From NCBI GenBank assembly GCA_938040725.1, contig CALHZX010000090.1, positions 32,594-96,593 on the forward strand: a DNA stretch of 64,000 nt, given 5' to 3'. The translations under genes and the position numbers were made by a program. This stretch comes from an uncultured Actinomyces sp. Its GTDB lineage: Bacteria > Actinomycetota > Actinomycetes > Actinomycetales > Actinomycetaceae. Position 1 is the stretch's first letter. The number at the start of each line of letters is the position of its first letter. The notes below the pieces were generated by a model. The model saw only the letters and a list, made by a program, of their open reading frames with translations. It was not told the DNA's origin and searched no databases. Of the stretch, positions 36,816 through 46,448 are shown piece after piece.

Positions 36816-37745
36816 CTAGCGGCCCGGCTGCGGGCCGGACTGAGCTCCCGACTGCGGGGCGGGCGCGGGAGTCACATCGACGACGGTCGAACCGACCTCG
36901 CGCGCACCCATGGTGACCGCGACCTTGTAGGTACCGGCGGACGCGGCGCTCGCCCCTCCCGCCGGGGTCGTGCAGCCGTTCGTGTACACGTAGCCATCCC
37001 AGCGCAGGGCACCGGTCCACGTGGCGCCCGGGCGCAGCAGCAGGGTCGTCGACGACTGCTGGTCCTCACCGCACTTCGCCGAGTTGTAGACCTGCAGGTC
37101 ACCCGTCGAAATCTGCAGCCCGAAGCGGGACAGGGACGTCGAGCAGGCGACGGAACCGCGGTTTTCGAGCGTGAGGGTCACGGGCATCGCCGACCCGGAC
37201 GACGTCGCCGACGCCTTCGCCGTGGCCGTGATGTCGCGATCCAGGCAGGTGGGAATATCGATTGTCGTGCCGTCGGTGAGCAGGCCGTCAGCCGTGGCCT
37301 CCTGGCCGCCCTTGAGGGTGTAGCCGGACGCGTCCACCGCGCCGGACTGAACAGCGGATTGGGGGCTGGACTGCGGCGCGGGATCGGCGCTCACGGCTCC
37401 TACGATCGCGCGGATCCCAGCGACGATGCCCCACACGATAAGGGCGAGGATGAGGATGAGTCCGAGGCCCGTGATGATGCGCCGCGGCCACAGGTTGACG
37501 GGCGGACGGCTGCCGCCCGACGACTTCTTCTGACAGGGTGCCTTCGCGCTTGCGGAGCGCTGCGCCGGGCCAGCGCTCCCCTTTTTCGTCGATGCGGAGG
37601 CCTTCGCGGCGGCTGGACGAGCAGCGGAAACGCGGCTGCCGGCAGCGGCGCGGGACGCGCGATCGCCGCCGCGACCGGTAGCGCCTCCCGGCGCGCTACG
37701 CCTGGAGGTGGGTCGCCTGGGAGAATTCTTACGCTGGTCAGCCAC
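36816..37745 (-). CDS. Membrane-anchored protein of unknown function
   Basis: 309 residues. A long basic, Ala/Ser/Lys-rich cytosolic N-terminus (1-85), one membrane helix (about 89-112), and an external beta-rich domain with about four cysteines (PTCLDR, VACSTS, AKCGED, TNGCTT). The pattern suggests two disulfides and an immunoglobulin-like fold, distantly like DUF4232, but this is not certain. A Gln/Pro-rich tail ends it. It points convergently at disA and lies 104 bases downstream of the DUF3180 gene. Confidence 0.8.
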   Translation of the reverse strand: MADQRKNSPRRPTSRRSAPGGATGRGGDRASRAAAGSRVSAARPAAAKASASTKKGSAGPAQRSASAKAPCQKKSSGGSRPPVNLWPRRIITGLGLILILALIVWGIVAGIRAIVGAVSADPAPQSSPQSAVQSGAVDASGYTLKGGQEATADGLLTDGTTIDIPTCLDRDITATAKASATSSGSAMPVTLTLENRGSVACSTSLSRFGLQISTGDLQVYNSAKCGEDQQSSTTLLLRPGATWTGALRWDGYVYTNGCTTPAGGASAASAGTYKVAVTMGAREVGSTVVDVTPAPAPQSGAQSGPQPGR

Positions 37746-37849
37746 GCATCCACGATACCGGGCGCGGGGCGCGGGGCGCGGCTAACGCTCGGGACGGGGG
37801 CGACTTTCACACGAGGCGGCCGCCTCAAGGCACTGCGCCGTGCGGGCGA

Positions 37850-38326
37850 TCAGGCGGCCGCGCTGCGCTTGGAGGACGTCGATCCCTCGTCGTCGGGGTT
37901 GATGACGCACCAGCGTTCGATAACGACCGCGATGATCGTCCAGACGAGGCCGACGAGTCCGGACAGGCCCGACCCGATCGCGTTGGCCAGCATCACGGGC
38001 GCTTCGAGCTGCATGAGAGACACGGCCATGACGCCGATGAGAATGCCCGTCAGGCCGGAGCCGACGAGGGCGCTCGTGCGCGCGAAGACCGCGACGCGCA
38101 TCGCGCCGATCGCGTCAATCCACGTGTCTTTGCCCGCGCGCAGGCGGCGCACCGCCAGGCCGGACCAGATGAGGCAGGCCGTGGCAATCGCGAAGATGAC
38201 CGCGGGTCCAGGGGTGACGATCAACGGGGTGCCGCCCTGGCGCATGTGCGCGAGGAATCCGAGGAAGCTCAGGCCGGCAGCTACGAGGCCCACCGCCGCC
38301 ACCCACACGATCGACACGGGTTTCAT
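37850..38326 (-). CDS. DUF3180 membrane protein
   Basis: 158 residues with four membrane helices (about 4-26, 36-56, 82-104, 114-138). In mycobacteria and relatives a DUF3180 gene (Rv3605c) follows folK, as here. It overlaps folB-folK by one base (TAATG). Function unknown; the conserved location suggests a link to folate or envelope, unproven. Confidence 0.88.
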   Translation of the reverse strand: MKPVSIVWVAAVGLVAAGLSFLGFLAHMRQGGTPLIVTPGPAVIFAIATACLIWSGLAVRRLRAGKDTWIDAIGAMRVAVFARTSALVGSGLTGILIGVMAVSLMQLEAPVMLANAIGSGLSGLVGLVWTIIAVVIERWCVINPDDEGSTSSKRSAAA

Positions 38327-40269
38327 TAGCGCCTCTTGACGATCGGGATCGCTCCGGTCATCGTGGGCCGCACGACGACGCGACGCAGGATGCCGGTCTG
38401 GGTGGCCTCGTCCTCGGGGATAGGGCCGACGGGAGTGTTGTCGGGCAGTCCGGGGGCGAGGATCGTCGAGCGCCCGTCGGCGTGAACGGTGGCCTTAGGG
38501 GGCTCCTCGTCATGGCCGAGGCCGGAGCGGTCGTCGACGACGCGCACGTCGTGGGCGGAGCTGACGGAGAAGTTCCAGTCCGGCAGCGCGATCGAGGAAC
38601 GCGTTTCCTCCCGCTTGGGCTCAAAGACGGGGACCCAGCGGGGTTTTTCTGTGCCGCTCGGCTTGTAGGTGCCCGTGCCGATCTTGCGGGTCATGCGCCC
38701 GGCCGCGGAATCCGCGGGCACGGAGGAGACCGGGTGCCAGGAGGGTCGCGACCGGGCGTGATCTGCACGGTGACGGCGTTCGCGCTGGGGCGGAGCCTCC
38801 TGAGAGAACGCTTCCTGGGCGGGCTCGTTTTCCCGGGCGGGCTCGTTTTCCTGTGAGGGGGCGGCGGGTACCTGCATGGCCGCCGCCTCGCCGGTCGGGG
38901 CAAAGCGCGACGCATCACCTGCCGACAGGGCTGTATCTGCCGCGTGCGGGGCCGCGGCCTCGGGCGACGGCGCACCAGCGGGAGCCGACACAGTCTGAGG
39001 AGCGGGCTGAATCGAGGCCTCGAGCACGTCAGAGAAGGGGGCGCCGGCCGCGTGCTCACCCGGGCGGGTCACGAGGTTGTCGACCTGGCTGATTTCGCCG
39101 GTCAGGGCCTCAATGAGCTCGCGCATGTCGGCGCTGGCCTGCTCGGCGCGCTGGGCCAAGAGCTGGTCCGAGTCGGCCATGACGGCCGTCGGATCTTCGA
39201 GCCAGTCGTCGACGGCGTCGACGATGCCCCCGCGGTCGGGGGTGTGGGCCAGCAGGTCGCACACGCGTCCCACGCCCTCGAGGATGGCGTCGGGGTCGCA
39301 CAGGAGCCAGGGCGCCAGGACGAAGGAGCGTTCCTTGGCGCGCGGGTGCGGCAGGGTGAGGACCGGGTCGGAGGAGGCCAGACCCTCGATCTGGATGATG
39401 TCGATGTCGACGGTGCGCGCGCCCCAGCGTTCGTGGCGTTCGCGCCCCAGCTCGCGCTCGATGCGGCTGGTCTGAGCGAAGAGCTCGTCGGGGCTCGCGA
39501 TCGCGGAGCCGACGACGACGGCGTTCCAATAGTCCGGCTGGGGGGCTTGTCCGGGCGCGAGCACCGGCTTCGTGCGCATGATCGGAGAGACGTCCTCGAT
39601 CTGGAAGCCCTCCATGTAGGACAGGGCTTCGACCGTGTGCATGAGCGTGACGGGCACGTCCCCGAGGTTGCCGCCGATCGCCAGGACCACGCGACGCGAG
39701 CGCAGGTGCGCCGGACGGGAGGTGTCCTCCTCGCGCTGTGCCTCGGCGGCGCGGTCACCGCGGCGCGACGGGAGAGCCTCGCGGTGCTCCTGCTGCGCGG
39801 GGCTTGGCGCCTGAGCGCGGCCGTAGGCCTCGATCTCGCCGGTGAGGACCGAGCCGTCCTCGGCCTCGTAGATGCCCTTGAGGGACAGCGACAGCGGCAT
39901 CGCGTCAGTCTCACCCGCGCGCACGGTCACCGACACGTCCGCGAAGGGGTGGTCGATGGGGGCGTCGGGCTTGTGGACGGTGACCTCGGTGCCGACGACG
40001 CCCTCGTGGCTCATGACGCGCGCGGCGATGGTCTCGGCGAGGGTTTCGATCAGGTCGACGGCGTTGCCGGTGAGGACCGCCATGGCCTCGTCGGCGATGT
40101 CCGCGTAGGAGACGGTGGCGGCGATGTCATCGGTAGCACCCGCGGTCTCGACCCACATGACGATGTCTGCGCTGAAGCGCTGGTCGCGGGCGCGCTCGAA
40201 GTCGTAGACGCCGTGATTGGCCATTGCCCCCAGTCCTTTGAGGGCGATGATGACGCGTCGGTTAGTCAA
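38326..40269 (-). CDS. folB-folK: Bifunctional dihydroneopterin aldolase / HPPK (FolB-FolK fusion) with long disordered tail
   Basis: 647 residues from TTG at 40269 (AAGGAG seven bases upstream), overlapping folP by eight bases. Residues 1-125 are FolB (aldolase making 6-hydroxymethyl-dihydropterin). After a charged linker, residues 192-345 are FolK, with the signature RWGARTVDIDII, which transfers pyrophosphate from ATP. A further ~300 residues are Pro/Ala/Glu-rich, apparently disordered, with ENEPAREN-type repeats, and end in TGAIPIVKRR. FolB-FolK fusions are known; a tail this long is not usual. Confidence 0.93.
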   Translation of the reverse strand: MTNRRVIIALKGLGAMANHGVYDFERARDQRFSADIVMWVETAGATDDIAATVSYADIADEAMAVLTGNAVDLIETLAETIAARVMSHEGVVGTEVTVHKPDAPIDHPFADVSVTVRAGETDAMPLSLSLKGIYEAEDGSVLTGEIEAYGRAQAPSPAQQEHREALPSRRGDRAAEAQREEDTSRPAHLRSRRVVLAIGGNLGDVPVTLMHTVEALSYMEGFQIEDVSPIMRTKPVLAPGQAPQPDYWNAVVVGSAIASPDELFAQTSRIERELGRERHERWGARTVDIDIIQIEGLASSDPVLTLPHPRAKERSFVLAPWLLCDPDAILEGVGRVCDLLAHTPDRGGIVDAVDDWLEDPTAVMADSDQLLAQRAEQASADMRELIEALTGEISQVDNLVTRPGEHAAGAPFSDVLEASIQPAPQTVSAPAGAPSPEAAAPHAADTALSAGDASRFAPTGEAAAMQVPAAPSQENEPARENEPAQEAFSQEAPPQRERRHRADHARSRPSWHPVSSVPADSAAGRMTRKIGTGTYKPSGTEKPRWVPVFEPKREETRSSIALPDWNFSVSSAHDVRVVDDRSGLGHDEEPPKATVHADGRSTILAPGLPDNTPVGPIPEDEATQTGILRRVVVRPTMTGAIPIVKRR

Positions 40270-41125
40270 CGTCGTTCTCCTTTCGGGCGATGGCTGCCAC
40301 GGTGGCGGCTACGTCGTGGACCCGCACGGCCCACGCGCCTGATGCCGCGCAGTAGGCGGCGATGGCCGCACTGTCGGCGTCCACGTCGCCCCCGAGGGCC
40401 TTGACGAAACGCTTGCGAGACGCACCGACGAGGACGGGGTATCCGCCCTGCGCGAAGCGCGGCAGTTCACGCAGAACCTGCCAGCACTGGTCGCCCGTCA
40501 GCGAGAAGCCGAGGCCCGGGTCGATGACAATTTTATCAGCTGTCACACCAGCATCAATAGCGTCTTGAACCTGGGAACCCACGCGCTCAACGAGCGTACC
40601 CACGAGGTCCTCCCCGTAATCGAAGTGCTCCCCCGCCATACCCGGCAGCGCGCGATAGTGCTGAACGACGTACGCGCAGCCCGACTGTGCAACAGCAGCG
40701 TTCATCTGCGGATCCCAGCGCCCGCCGCTCACATCGTTAATGATCGCGGCACCGGCTCGCGCGGCCTCGCGGGCCGTCGCCGCGTGCAGCGTATCGACCG
40801 ACACGACGACGCCATCGGCAGCCAAGGCCTCGACGACCGCGCCGATGCGCGCCCACTCCTCGTCCGCTCCGATACGCGTCGAATTCGGCCGCGTCGACTC
40901 CCCGCCCACGTCGATCAGATCCGCGCCCGCGGCCACCATCTCGCGCGCATGGCGCAGCGCGGCGGCCACATCCGCGTAGCGCCCCCCATCCGAGAAGGAA
41001 TCGGGGGTGACGTTGAGGATACCCATGACCGCCGTGCGCCCAGCGGGCAGGGTCGCCCCGCCCGGCAGCGCCAGGGACGGGACCGGGAACGAGGCCGGGG
41101 CGGCGGGCAGGGGTAGGGCGCTCAT
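40262..41125 (-). CDS. folP: Dihydropteroate synthase
   Basis: 287 residues. It contains the pterin-site signature MGILNVTPDSFSDGG and a second conserved block DVGGESTRP. It joins hydroxymethyl-dihydropterin pyrophosphate with p-aminobenzoate and is the sulfonamide target. It begins one base after folE ends and overlaps folB-folK, so it is within the folate operon. Length normal. Confidence 0.97.
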   Translation of the reverse strand: MSALPLPAAPASFPVPSLALPGGATLPAGRTAVMGILNVTPDSFSDGGRYADVAAALRHAREMVAAGADLIDVGGESTRPNSTRIGADEEWARIGAVVEALAADGVVVSVDTLHAATAREAARAGAAIINDVSGGRWDPQMNAAVAQSGCAYVVQHYRALPGMAGEHFDYGEDLVGTLVERVGSQVQDAIDAGVTADKIVIDPGLGFSLTGDQCWQVLRELPRFAQGGYPVLVGASRKRFVKALGGDVDADSAAIAAYCAASGAWAVRVHDVAATVAAIARKENDVD

Positions 41126-41126
41126 G

Positions 41127-41696
41127 TCATCGGCTCCCAGACAAGACGAGGGCCATCATTTCGGCGCGGGTCGCCCCGTCGCTCATGATGCCGCGCAGCG
41201 CGCTGGTCACGGTCGACGAGCCGGGCTTGGAGATGCCGCGCATCGACATACACATGTGTTCGGCCTCGATGACGACGATGACGCCCTGCGGATTGAGGAT
41301 TTCGTCGATCGCGTCGGCGACCTGGGCGGTCAGGCGTTCCTGGACCTGGGGGCGGCGCGCGTAGCCTTCGACGACGCGAGCCAGCTTGGACAGGCCCGTC
41401 ACGACGCCGCCGCGCGGGATGTAGCCCACGTGGGCGCGGCCGTAGAAGGGCAGCAGGTGATGCTCACACAATGAGAAGAAGGTAATATCGCGGACCAGGA
41501 CCAGCTCGTCGGTGCCCGCGTGGAACTGCGTGCGCAGGTGCTCGCGCGGGTCCTCGGTCAGGCCCTTGCACATCTCGCGCCAGGCGCGCGCCATGCGGTC
41601 GGGGGTACCGACCAGGCCCTCACGCTCGGGGTCCTCACCGATCGCAACGAGTAGGTCGTGCGACGCCTTCTCGACGCCTGCGGGATCGTAGGTCAC
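41127..41696 (-). CDS. folE: GTP cyclohydrolase I
   Basis: 189 residues from GTG at 41696, which overlaps the ftsH stop as GTGA. Zinc ligands are visible in LCEHHLLPF and [11 protein letters not shown]. Catalyses the first step of folate synthesis, GTP to dihydroneopterin triphosphate. Length and motifs are typical of the type IA enzyme. Confidence 0.97.
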   Translation of the reverse strand: MTYDPAGVEKASHDLLVAIGEDPEREGLVGTPDRMARAWREMCKGLTEDPREHLRTQFHAGTDELVLVRDITFFSLCEHHLLPFYGRAHVGYIPRGGVVTGLSKLARVVEGYARRPQVQERLTAQVADAIDEILNPQGVIVVIEAEHMCMSMRGISKPGSSTVTSALRGIMSDGATRAEMMALVLSGSR

Positions 41697-43735
41697 TCCT
41701 GCTCCTCTTCCACGCCCGAGGCGCCGATGACGTCAGTCGGCGACACGTCGATTCCCTGCACGGGAACGGACGTCCACTCGTCCTCCGCCTTGATACCGAC
41801 CGGGTGGCCCAAGACCACGCCCGGAACGGCCGCGTCGGACTGGTAGTTCCACACGGGACGCTCGGGGGCCTTGATGACGTCCTGGAAAATCTCACGCAAC
41901 TGCGCCTCGTCGAGGGTCTCCTCCTCGAGCAGTCGGGAAGCCAGCGTGTCGAGAACACTGCGGTTTTCCGACAGGATGCGCCACGCCTCGCGCATCGCGT
42001 TGTCGAGGAGGCGACGCACCTCCTCGTCGATGATCGCGGCGGTCTCATCGGAGAAGGAACGCGGGGCCTCGCCGGATCCGTGCCCAAAGGCCTCGGTGTC
42101 GGCGTCGCCGAGCTTGACCATGCCGATGCGGTCGCTCATCCCGTAGTCGGTGACCATCGCGCGGGCCGTCTTCGTGGCCTGCTGAATGTCGTTCGCGGGG
42201 CCGGTCGACGGATCGCGGAACACGATCTCTTCGGCGACGCGACCACCCATGCCGTAGACCAGGTCGTCGAGGAGCTGGTTGCGGGTCTTGTTGAAGCGGT
42301 CCTCGGTGGGCATGACCATCGTGTAGCCCAGCGCGCGGCCGCGCGGCAGGATCGTCACCTTCGTCACCGGATCCGTGTAGTTCAGCGCGGCGGCGGCCAG
42401 GGCGTGGCCCGCCTCATGGTACGCGGTCACGGCCTTGTCGTGGTCGTTCATGACGCGAGTGCGCTTCTGCGGGCCCGCGATCACGCGGTCGATGGCCTCG
42501 TCAATGGCGCGCTCGTCGATGAACTGCATGTTCGAGCGGGCGGTGAGTAGCGCAGCCTCGTTCAGGACGTTCGCCAGGTCCGCGCCCGTGAAGCCGGGCG
42601 TGCGCTTGGCGATCTGACGCAGGTCCACCTGCGCGGTGAGCGGCTTGCCCTGCGCGTGGACCTTCAAGATGGCCTCGCGGCCCTTCAGGTCGGGAGCCTC
42701 GACGGCAATCTGACGGTCGAAACGTCCCGGGCGCAGCAGTGCGGGGTCGAGGATATCGGGGCGGTTGGTCGCCGCGATCAGGATGATGTTGGCGCGCTCA
42801 TCGAAGCCGTCCATCTCCACGAGGAGCTGGTTGAGCGTCTGCTCGCGCTCGTCGTTGCCACCGCCGATGCCGCTGCCACGGTGGCGACCCACGGCGTCGA
42901 TCTCGTCGACGAAGATGATGGCCGGCGCGTTCTTCTTCGCGCGCTCAAAAAGCTCGCGCACACGCGAGGCGCCCACGCCGACGTACAGCTCCATGAACTC
43001 CGAACCGGAGATCGAGAAGAAGGGGGCGTTCGCCTCACCGGCGACGGCCTTGGCGAGGAGGGTCTTACCGGTTCCGGGAGGGCCGTACAGCAGGACGCCG
43101 CGCGGGATGCGCGCACCCACCTTGTGGAACTTGTCCGGGGACGCCAGGAACTCGCGGATCTCCTCGAGCTCCTCCACGGCCTCGTCCTCACCGGCCACGT
43201 CCGCGAACGTGACGTCCGGACGCTCCTGGTTGAATTCCTTGGCGCGCGACTGAGTAAAGCCGCCCATCATGCGCGAACCCGACATGGAACGCATCACGAA
43301 ATAGAACGCGCCCATGAGGATCAGCAGCGGAATCAGCAGCTGAATAATCGCGCCGAGGGCGCCGGACTGCGGGCGCACCGCGTTCCACCCCTTGGCGGGA
43401 GCCTTGTCAGCCACCGTGTCCAGGATGTCCTTGGTCTGCACGTAGGAGTACGTGAAGTACACGCGCTTACCCAGATCGACAGTCTTGTCGTCGCCGCCGG
43501 TGGACTGGTGGACGTAGTTCTCCGTGAGCGTCAGATTCACCTGCTGGGTGCCCTCGTTGAGGACCACCTGCTCCACCGTGTCACCCGAGATGAGCGCCAG
43601 GCCCTCCGAGGTCGTCACCGAGCGCGGTTGATTCGTCTGCCAGAGGAACCAGCCGCCTACCAGCAGCACGATGAGCGGAACCAGCACCCACCCCAAGCTG
43701 GGGCGTTTGTTCTTGATCTTCTCGTTCACGGGCAT
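41693..43735 (-). CDS. ftsH: ATP-dependent zinc metalloprotease FtsH
   Basis: 680 residues. Two N-terminal membrane helices (about 14-32 and 126-148) enclose a periplasmic domain. The AAA+ domain has Walker A GPPGTGKT, Walker B IIFVDEID and a second region of homology [19 protein letters not shown]. The M41 protease domain has the HEAGH zinc motif. Degrades misfolded membrane and short-lived cytosolic proteins. It follows hpt by 19 bases and is coupled to folE. Confidence 0.98.
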   Translation of the reverse strand: MPVNEKIKNKRPSLGWVLVPLIVLLVGGWFLWQTNQPRSVTTSEGLALISGDTVEQVVLNEGTQQVNLTLTENYVHQSTGGDDKTVDLGKRVYFTYSYVQTKDILDTVADKAPAKGWNAVRPQSGALGAIIQLLIPLLILMGAFYFVMRSMSGSRMMGGFTQSRAKEFNQERPDVTFADVAGEDEAVEELEEIREFLASPDKFHKVGARIPRGVLLYGPPGTGKTLLAKAVAGEANAPFFSISGSEFMELYVGVGASRVRELFERAKKNAPAIIFVDEIDAVGRHRGSGIGGGNDEREQTLNQLLVEMDGFDERANIILIAATNRPDILDPALLRPGRFDRQIAVEAPDLKGREAILKVHAQGKPLTAQVDLRQIAKRTPGFTGADLANVLNEAALLTARSNMQFIDERAIDEAIDRVIAGPQKRTRVMNDHDKAVTAYHEAGHALAAAALNYTDPVTKVTILPRGRALGYTMVMPTEDRFNKTRNQLLDDLVYGMGGRVAEEIVFRDPSTGPANDIQQATKTARAMVTDYGMSDRIGMVKLGDADTEAFGHGSGEAPRSFSDETAAIIDEEVRRLLDNAMREAWRILSENRSVLDTLASRLLEEETLDEAQLREIFQDVIKAPERPVWNYQSDAAVPGVVLGHPVGIKAEDEWTSVPVQGIDVSPTDVIGASGVEEEQE

Positions 43736-43754
43736 CCCTTACAGGTAGGCGTTC

Positions 43755-44309
43755 TCAGTTGGTGTAGACGTGCGGCCGCAGCGTGCCGACGAAGGGCATG
43801 TTGCGGTACTTCTCGGCGTAGTCCAGGCCGTAACCGACGACGAACTCGTCAGGAATATCGAAGCCCACGTAGGCGACGTCCACGTCGACCTTGGCGGCCT
43901 CCGGCTTACGCAGGGCGGTCGCGATCTTGACGGAGGCGGCACCGCGTCCGAGCAGGTTGGCCTGCAGCCAGGACAGGGTCAGGCCCGAATCGATGATGTC
44001 CTCGACGATCAGCACGTGGCGTCCGGCGACGTCCTGGTCAAGGTCCTTCAGGATGCGCACGACGCCCGAGGTCTTGGTACCCGACCCGTAGGAGGACACG
44101 GCCATCCAGTCCATCTCGAGGGGGGTGTGCAGCTTGCGCGACAGATCCGCCATCACCATGACGGCGCCGCGCAGAACGCCGACGAGCAGCAGGTCTTCAC
44201 CCGCGTAGTCGCGGTCGATCTGCTCGGCCATGTCGGCGAGCCGACGGTCCATATCCTCGGCGGTGACCAGGATTTCCTTCAGGTCGTTTCCCATGTCGGT
44301 GGCGTCCAC
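43755..44309 (-). CDS. hpt: Hypoxanthine phosphoribosyltransferase
   Basis: 184 residues from GTG at 44309, with AGAGG five bases upstream; an ATG five codons in is the alternative. The PRPP-binding motif VLIVEDIIDSGLTL is intact. Salvages hypoxanthine and guanine. The tilS-hpt-ftsH order is conserved in actinobacteria and many Gram-positives. The 172-bp gap before it probably holds the promoter of the hpt-ftsH-fol operon. Confidence 0.96.
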   Translation of the reverse strand: MDATDMGNDLKEILVTAEDMDRRLADMAEQIDRDYAGEDLLLVGVLRGAVMVMADLSRKLHTPLEMDWMAVSSYGSGTKTSGVVRILKDLDQDVAGRHVLIVEDIIDSGLTLSWLQANLLGRGAASVKIATALRKPEAAKVDVDVAYVGFDIPDEFVVGYGLDYAEKYRNMPFVGTLRPHVYTN

Positions 44310-44481
44310 CGTGTCCTCTTTTCGTATCGATGCTACGCGAGCGATTCCACTATAAGCGTGCCATACAAACGCTCGCCTGTACCAGGAAGGATGAGATTCT
44401 CACTGTCAGCGCAACATCCTGTGATCGCGCAGTCGGTGCCGGGCCGCTCTGGGGGCGTCCCTCGCGGCTCATTTCCACCCT

Positions 44482-45612
44482 TTAAGGGCAGTCTCGTCCC
44501 GTCGGGTCGCCTCTCTCGCGCGCGACGAAGACGATGCGCGCGCGGGCACCGTGTCCAACGCGCGAGGCCAGCCCCCCGGGCAGGTCGATAGGCCCCTGCC
44601 CCCGCCACGCGACCACGAGGTCGTCGATGGCGTCCACGTGAGTGCTGGACAGTGCGCGGATTCCCGCCGCTTGCGCCCCCTCACGCAGTGCCCGCGTACG
44701 CACCGCCCGGGGAGCGCCGCGCAGGGAAGCGACCGCGAGCGCCACGGATATTCCCCCGTCAGCGGGGCCTGTGTCGTCGGCGACGCGCGCGGCGGCGACT
44801 CGCGCGGCGTCGGCGAGTGAGCGCGCTCGGTCGCTGAGGGCGTCGTCGTCCTCGGCGCACAGGGCGGCCGTGCGCGCCAGCGCGGGAACGGGATCGACAC
44901 CCAGGGCCGAGGCCAGGGCCGGGATCGCCACGTGCCGCAGGGCCGAGCGGCGCAGCGGGCTCCCGTCGGCGGCCCGCCACGGGCCATCGACGTCGTTCGT
45001 CGGGTCGTGAACCGGAGCGAGGCCCGCCTGGGCGCACGCCCCCTCCGTATCTGTTCGCCGCAGCTTCAGGAGCGGGCGCAGCCACGTCACCCCGTCCGCA
45101 TCACGCGAGATGGGGGCGATGGCCCGCAGTGAGGAGGGGCCCGAGCCGCGCGCCAGGCGCAACAGGACCGTCTCGGCCTGGTCGTCCATCGTGTGGCCGA
45201 GGAGGATCGGGGCTCCCTCGCGCACACCAACCGCACGCAGGGCCGCGCGCCGCGCATCGCGGGCCGCACCCTCGGGGCCTCCCGGGCCTCCCACCGTCAC
45301 GGTCTCGACAACGGCGCGCGCCCCCAGGGATGCCGCCAGATCCGCGACGCGGCGAGCCTCCTCGTCGCTGCCCTCGCGTAGCCCGTGATCGACCGTCACC
45401 GTGATCACCGGAATCCCCGCGCGCGCCGCCACGTCAATCGTCGTCAGCGCCAACGCCAACGAATCCGCGCCACCCGACAGGCCGACGACGAGAGCGGGAG
45501 GGGCCCCGGCCTCGTCGATGAAGGAGGTCAGATGAGCGCGCACCGCGAGGGAGCAGGCGCGCAGGGAGCCACGCGGGTTCGCCCCCACGCGGCTCGAGGC
45601 GTCAGCGCACAC
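44482..45612 (-). CDS. tilS: tRNA(Ile)-lysidine synthetase
   Basis: 376 residues from GTG at 45612, overlapping the DUF2342-like gene by eleven bases. The PP-loop SGGADSLAL near residue 46 binds ATP, and LGHTMDDQAETVLLRLARG is the typical second motif. Converts the AUA-reading tRNA anticodon C34 to lysidine, an essential modification. Confidence 0.96.
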   Translation of the reverse strand: MCADASSRVGANPRGSLRACSLAVRAHLTSFIDEAGAPPALVVGLSGGADSLALALTTIDVAARAGIPVITVTVDHGLREGSDEEARRVADLAASLGARAVVETVTVGGPGGPEGAARDARRAALRAVGVREGAPILLGHTMDDQAETVLLRLARGSGPSSLRAIAPISRDADGVTWLRPLLKLRRTDTEGACAQAGLAPVHDPTNDVDGPWRAADGSPLRRSALRHVAIPALASALGVDPVPALARTAALCAEDDDALSDRARSLADAARVAAARVADDTGPADGGISVALAVASLRGAPRAVRTRALREGAQAAGIRALSSTHVDAIDDLVVAWRGQGPIDLPGGLASRVGHGARARIVFVARERGDPTGRDCP

Positions 45613-46444
45613 GCGCCAGCCACGCGGACGGATCCGCGTACTCGCTCGCGGTCGGCAGCGCCTCGATGCCCGACAGGAGGCGGGCGATCGCGCCTTCGCG
45701 CACGACGGTGCGCGCGAAACCCTCGGTCTGCGCCTGCAGAGCCTCTACGCCGGCCAGCGGCATGCCGGCCGCCGCGCACGCGCGCACCAGCGCCACCCCG
45801 CCGGCGTGCGCGCGGTGGGTGCGCAGCCACTGGATCGACGGCAGGTCGCGCGGCGTGAGGACCTCCATCTCCGCCGTGGGCAGCGCGTCCAGGAGCAGGA
45901 CGATGCGCACGAGCTCGTCGCTGCGCTCAGGCAGCGCGCGCATCAGGTCAGCGATGTAAGGGACGAGGTAGGGGGCGTGCGTCAGGTGGACGCCGCGCAG
46001 GCCCGTGCACAGAGACACCCACCGGCACCAGTCCGTCTGATCCAAGGCGTAGCGCTGCGCGTCCGCGAGCACGTTAGGGGCTACGAGGATCCGACGGCCC
46101 GTGCGCACGTCCCAGATGCCCGTCGCGTCCTTGGCCAGGGCGCGCAGAATGATGGCCTCGGCGGCCAAGACGAGGGGCGTGCGCGTGTCCTCAAAATCTT
46201 CCAGGAGCGAGCCCACCGAGCGGATCAGCCCACGCCGATCCACGACGATCGTCGAGGAGTCGGCGACCTGCGCGGAGGCCTCGGGCAGGGTGGACAGCTC
46301 GGCGAGCCTGCGGTCCGACCAGGCCACCGAACGACGCAGGCGCACCACCACCGCGGAGGCACCCACGCGGGAGGCCGATGGACCCGCATACGACAGCGAG
46401 GCGAGAACTCCCGCGACGTCGCGCGGGCCAAACGGCATATCCAT
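45602..46444 (-). CDS. DUF2342-family protein lacking the zinc-binding HExxH
   Basis: 280 residues. Position between dacB and tilS and remaining similarity place it in the DUF2342 (putative zinc metalloprotease) family, whose M. tuberculosis member is Rv3626c. Family members normally have W-V-x-L-H-E-x-T-H followed by a Q/P-W-L region. Here residues 142-160 read W-V-S-L-C-T-G-L-R, then APYL. All three zinc/catalytic positions are therefore changed. The protein is shorter than usual (about 350-400). It is likely a non-enzymatic descendant. It starts four bases after the dacB stop. Confidence 0.7.
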   Translation of the reverse strand: MDMPFGPRDVAGVLASLSYAGPSASRVGASAVVVRLRRSVAWSDRRLAELSTLPEASAQVADSSTIVVDRRGLIRSVGSLLEDFEDTRTPLVLAAEAIILRALAKDATGIWDVRTGRRILVAPNVLADAQRYALDQTDWCRWVSLCTGLRGVHLTHAPYLVPYIADLMRALPERSDELVRIVLLLDALPTAEMEVLTPRDLPSIQWLRTHRAHAGGVALVRACAAAGMPLAGVEALQAQTEGFARTVVREGAIARLLSGIEALPTASEYADPSAWLARVR

Positions 46445-46448
46445 GGCC

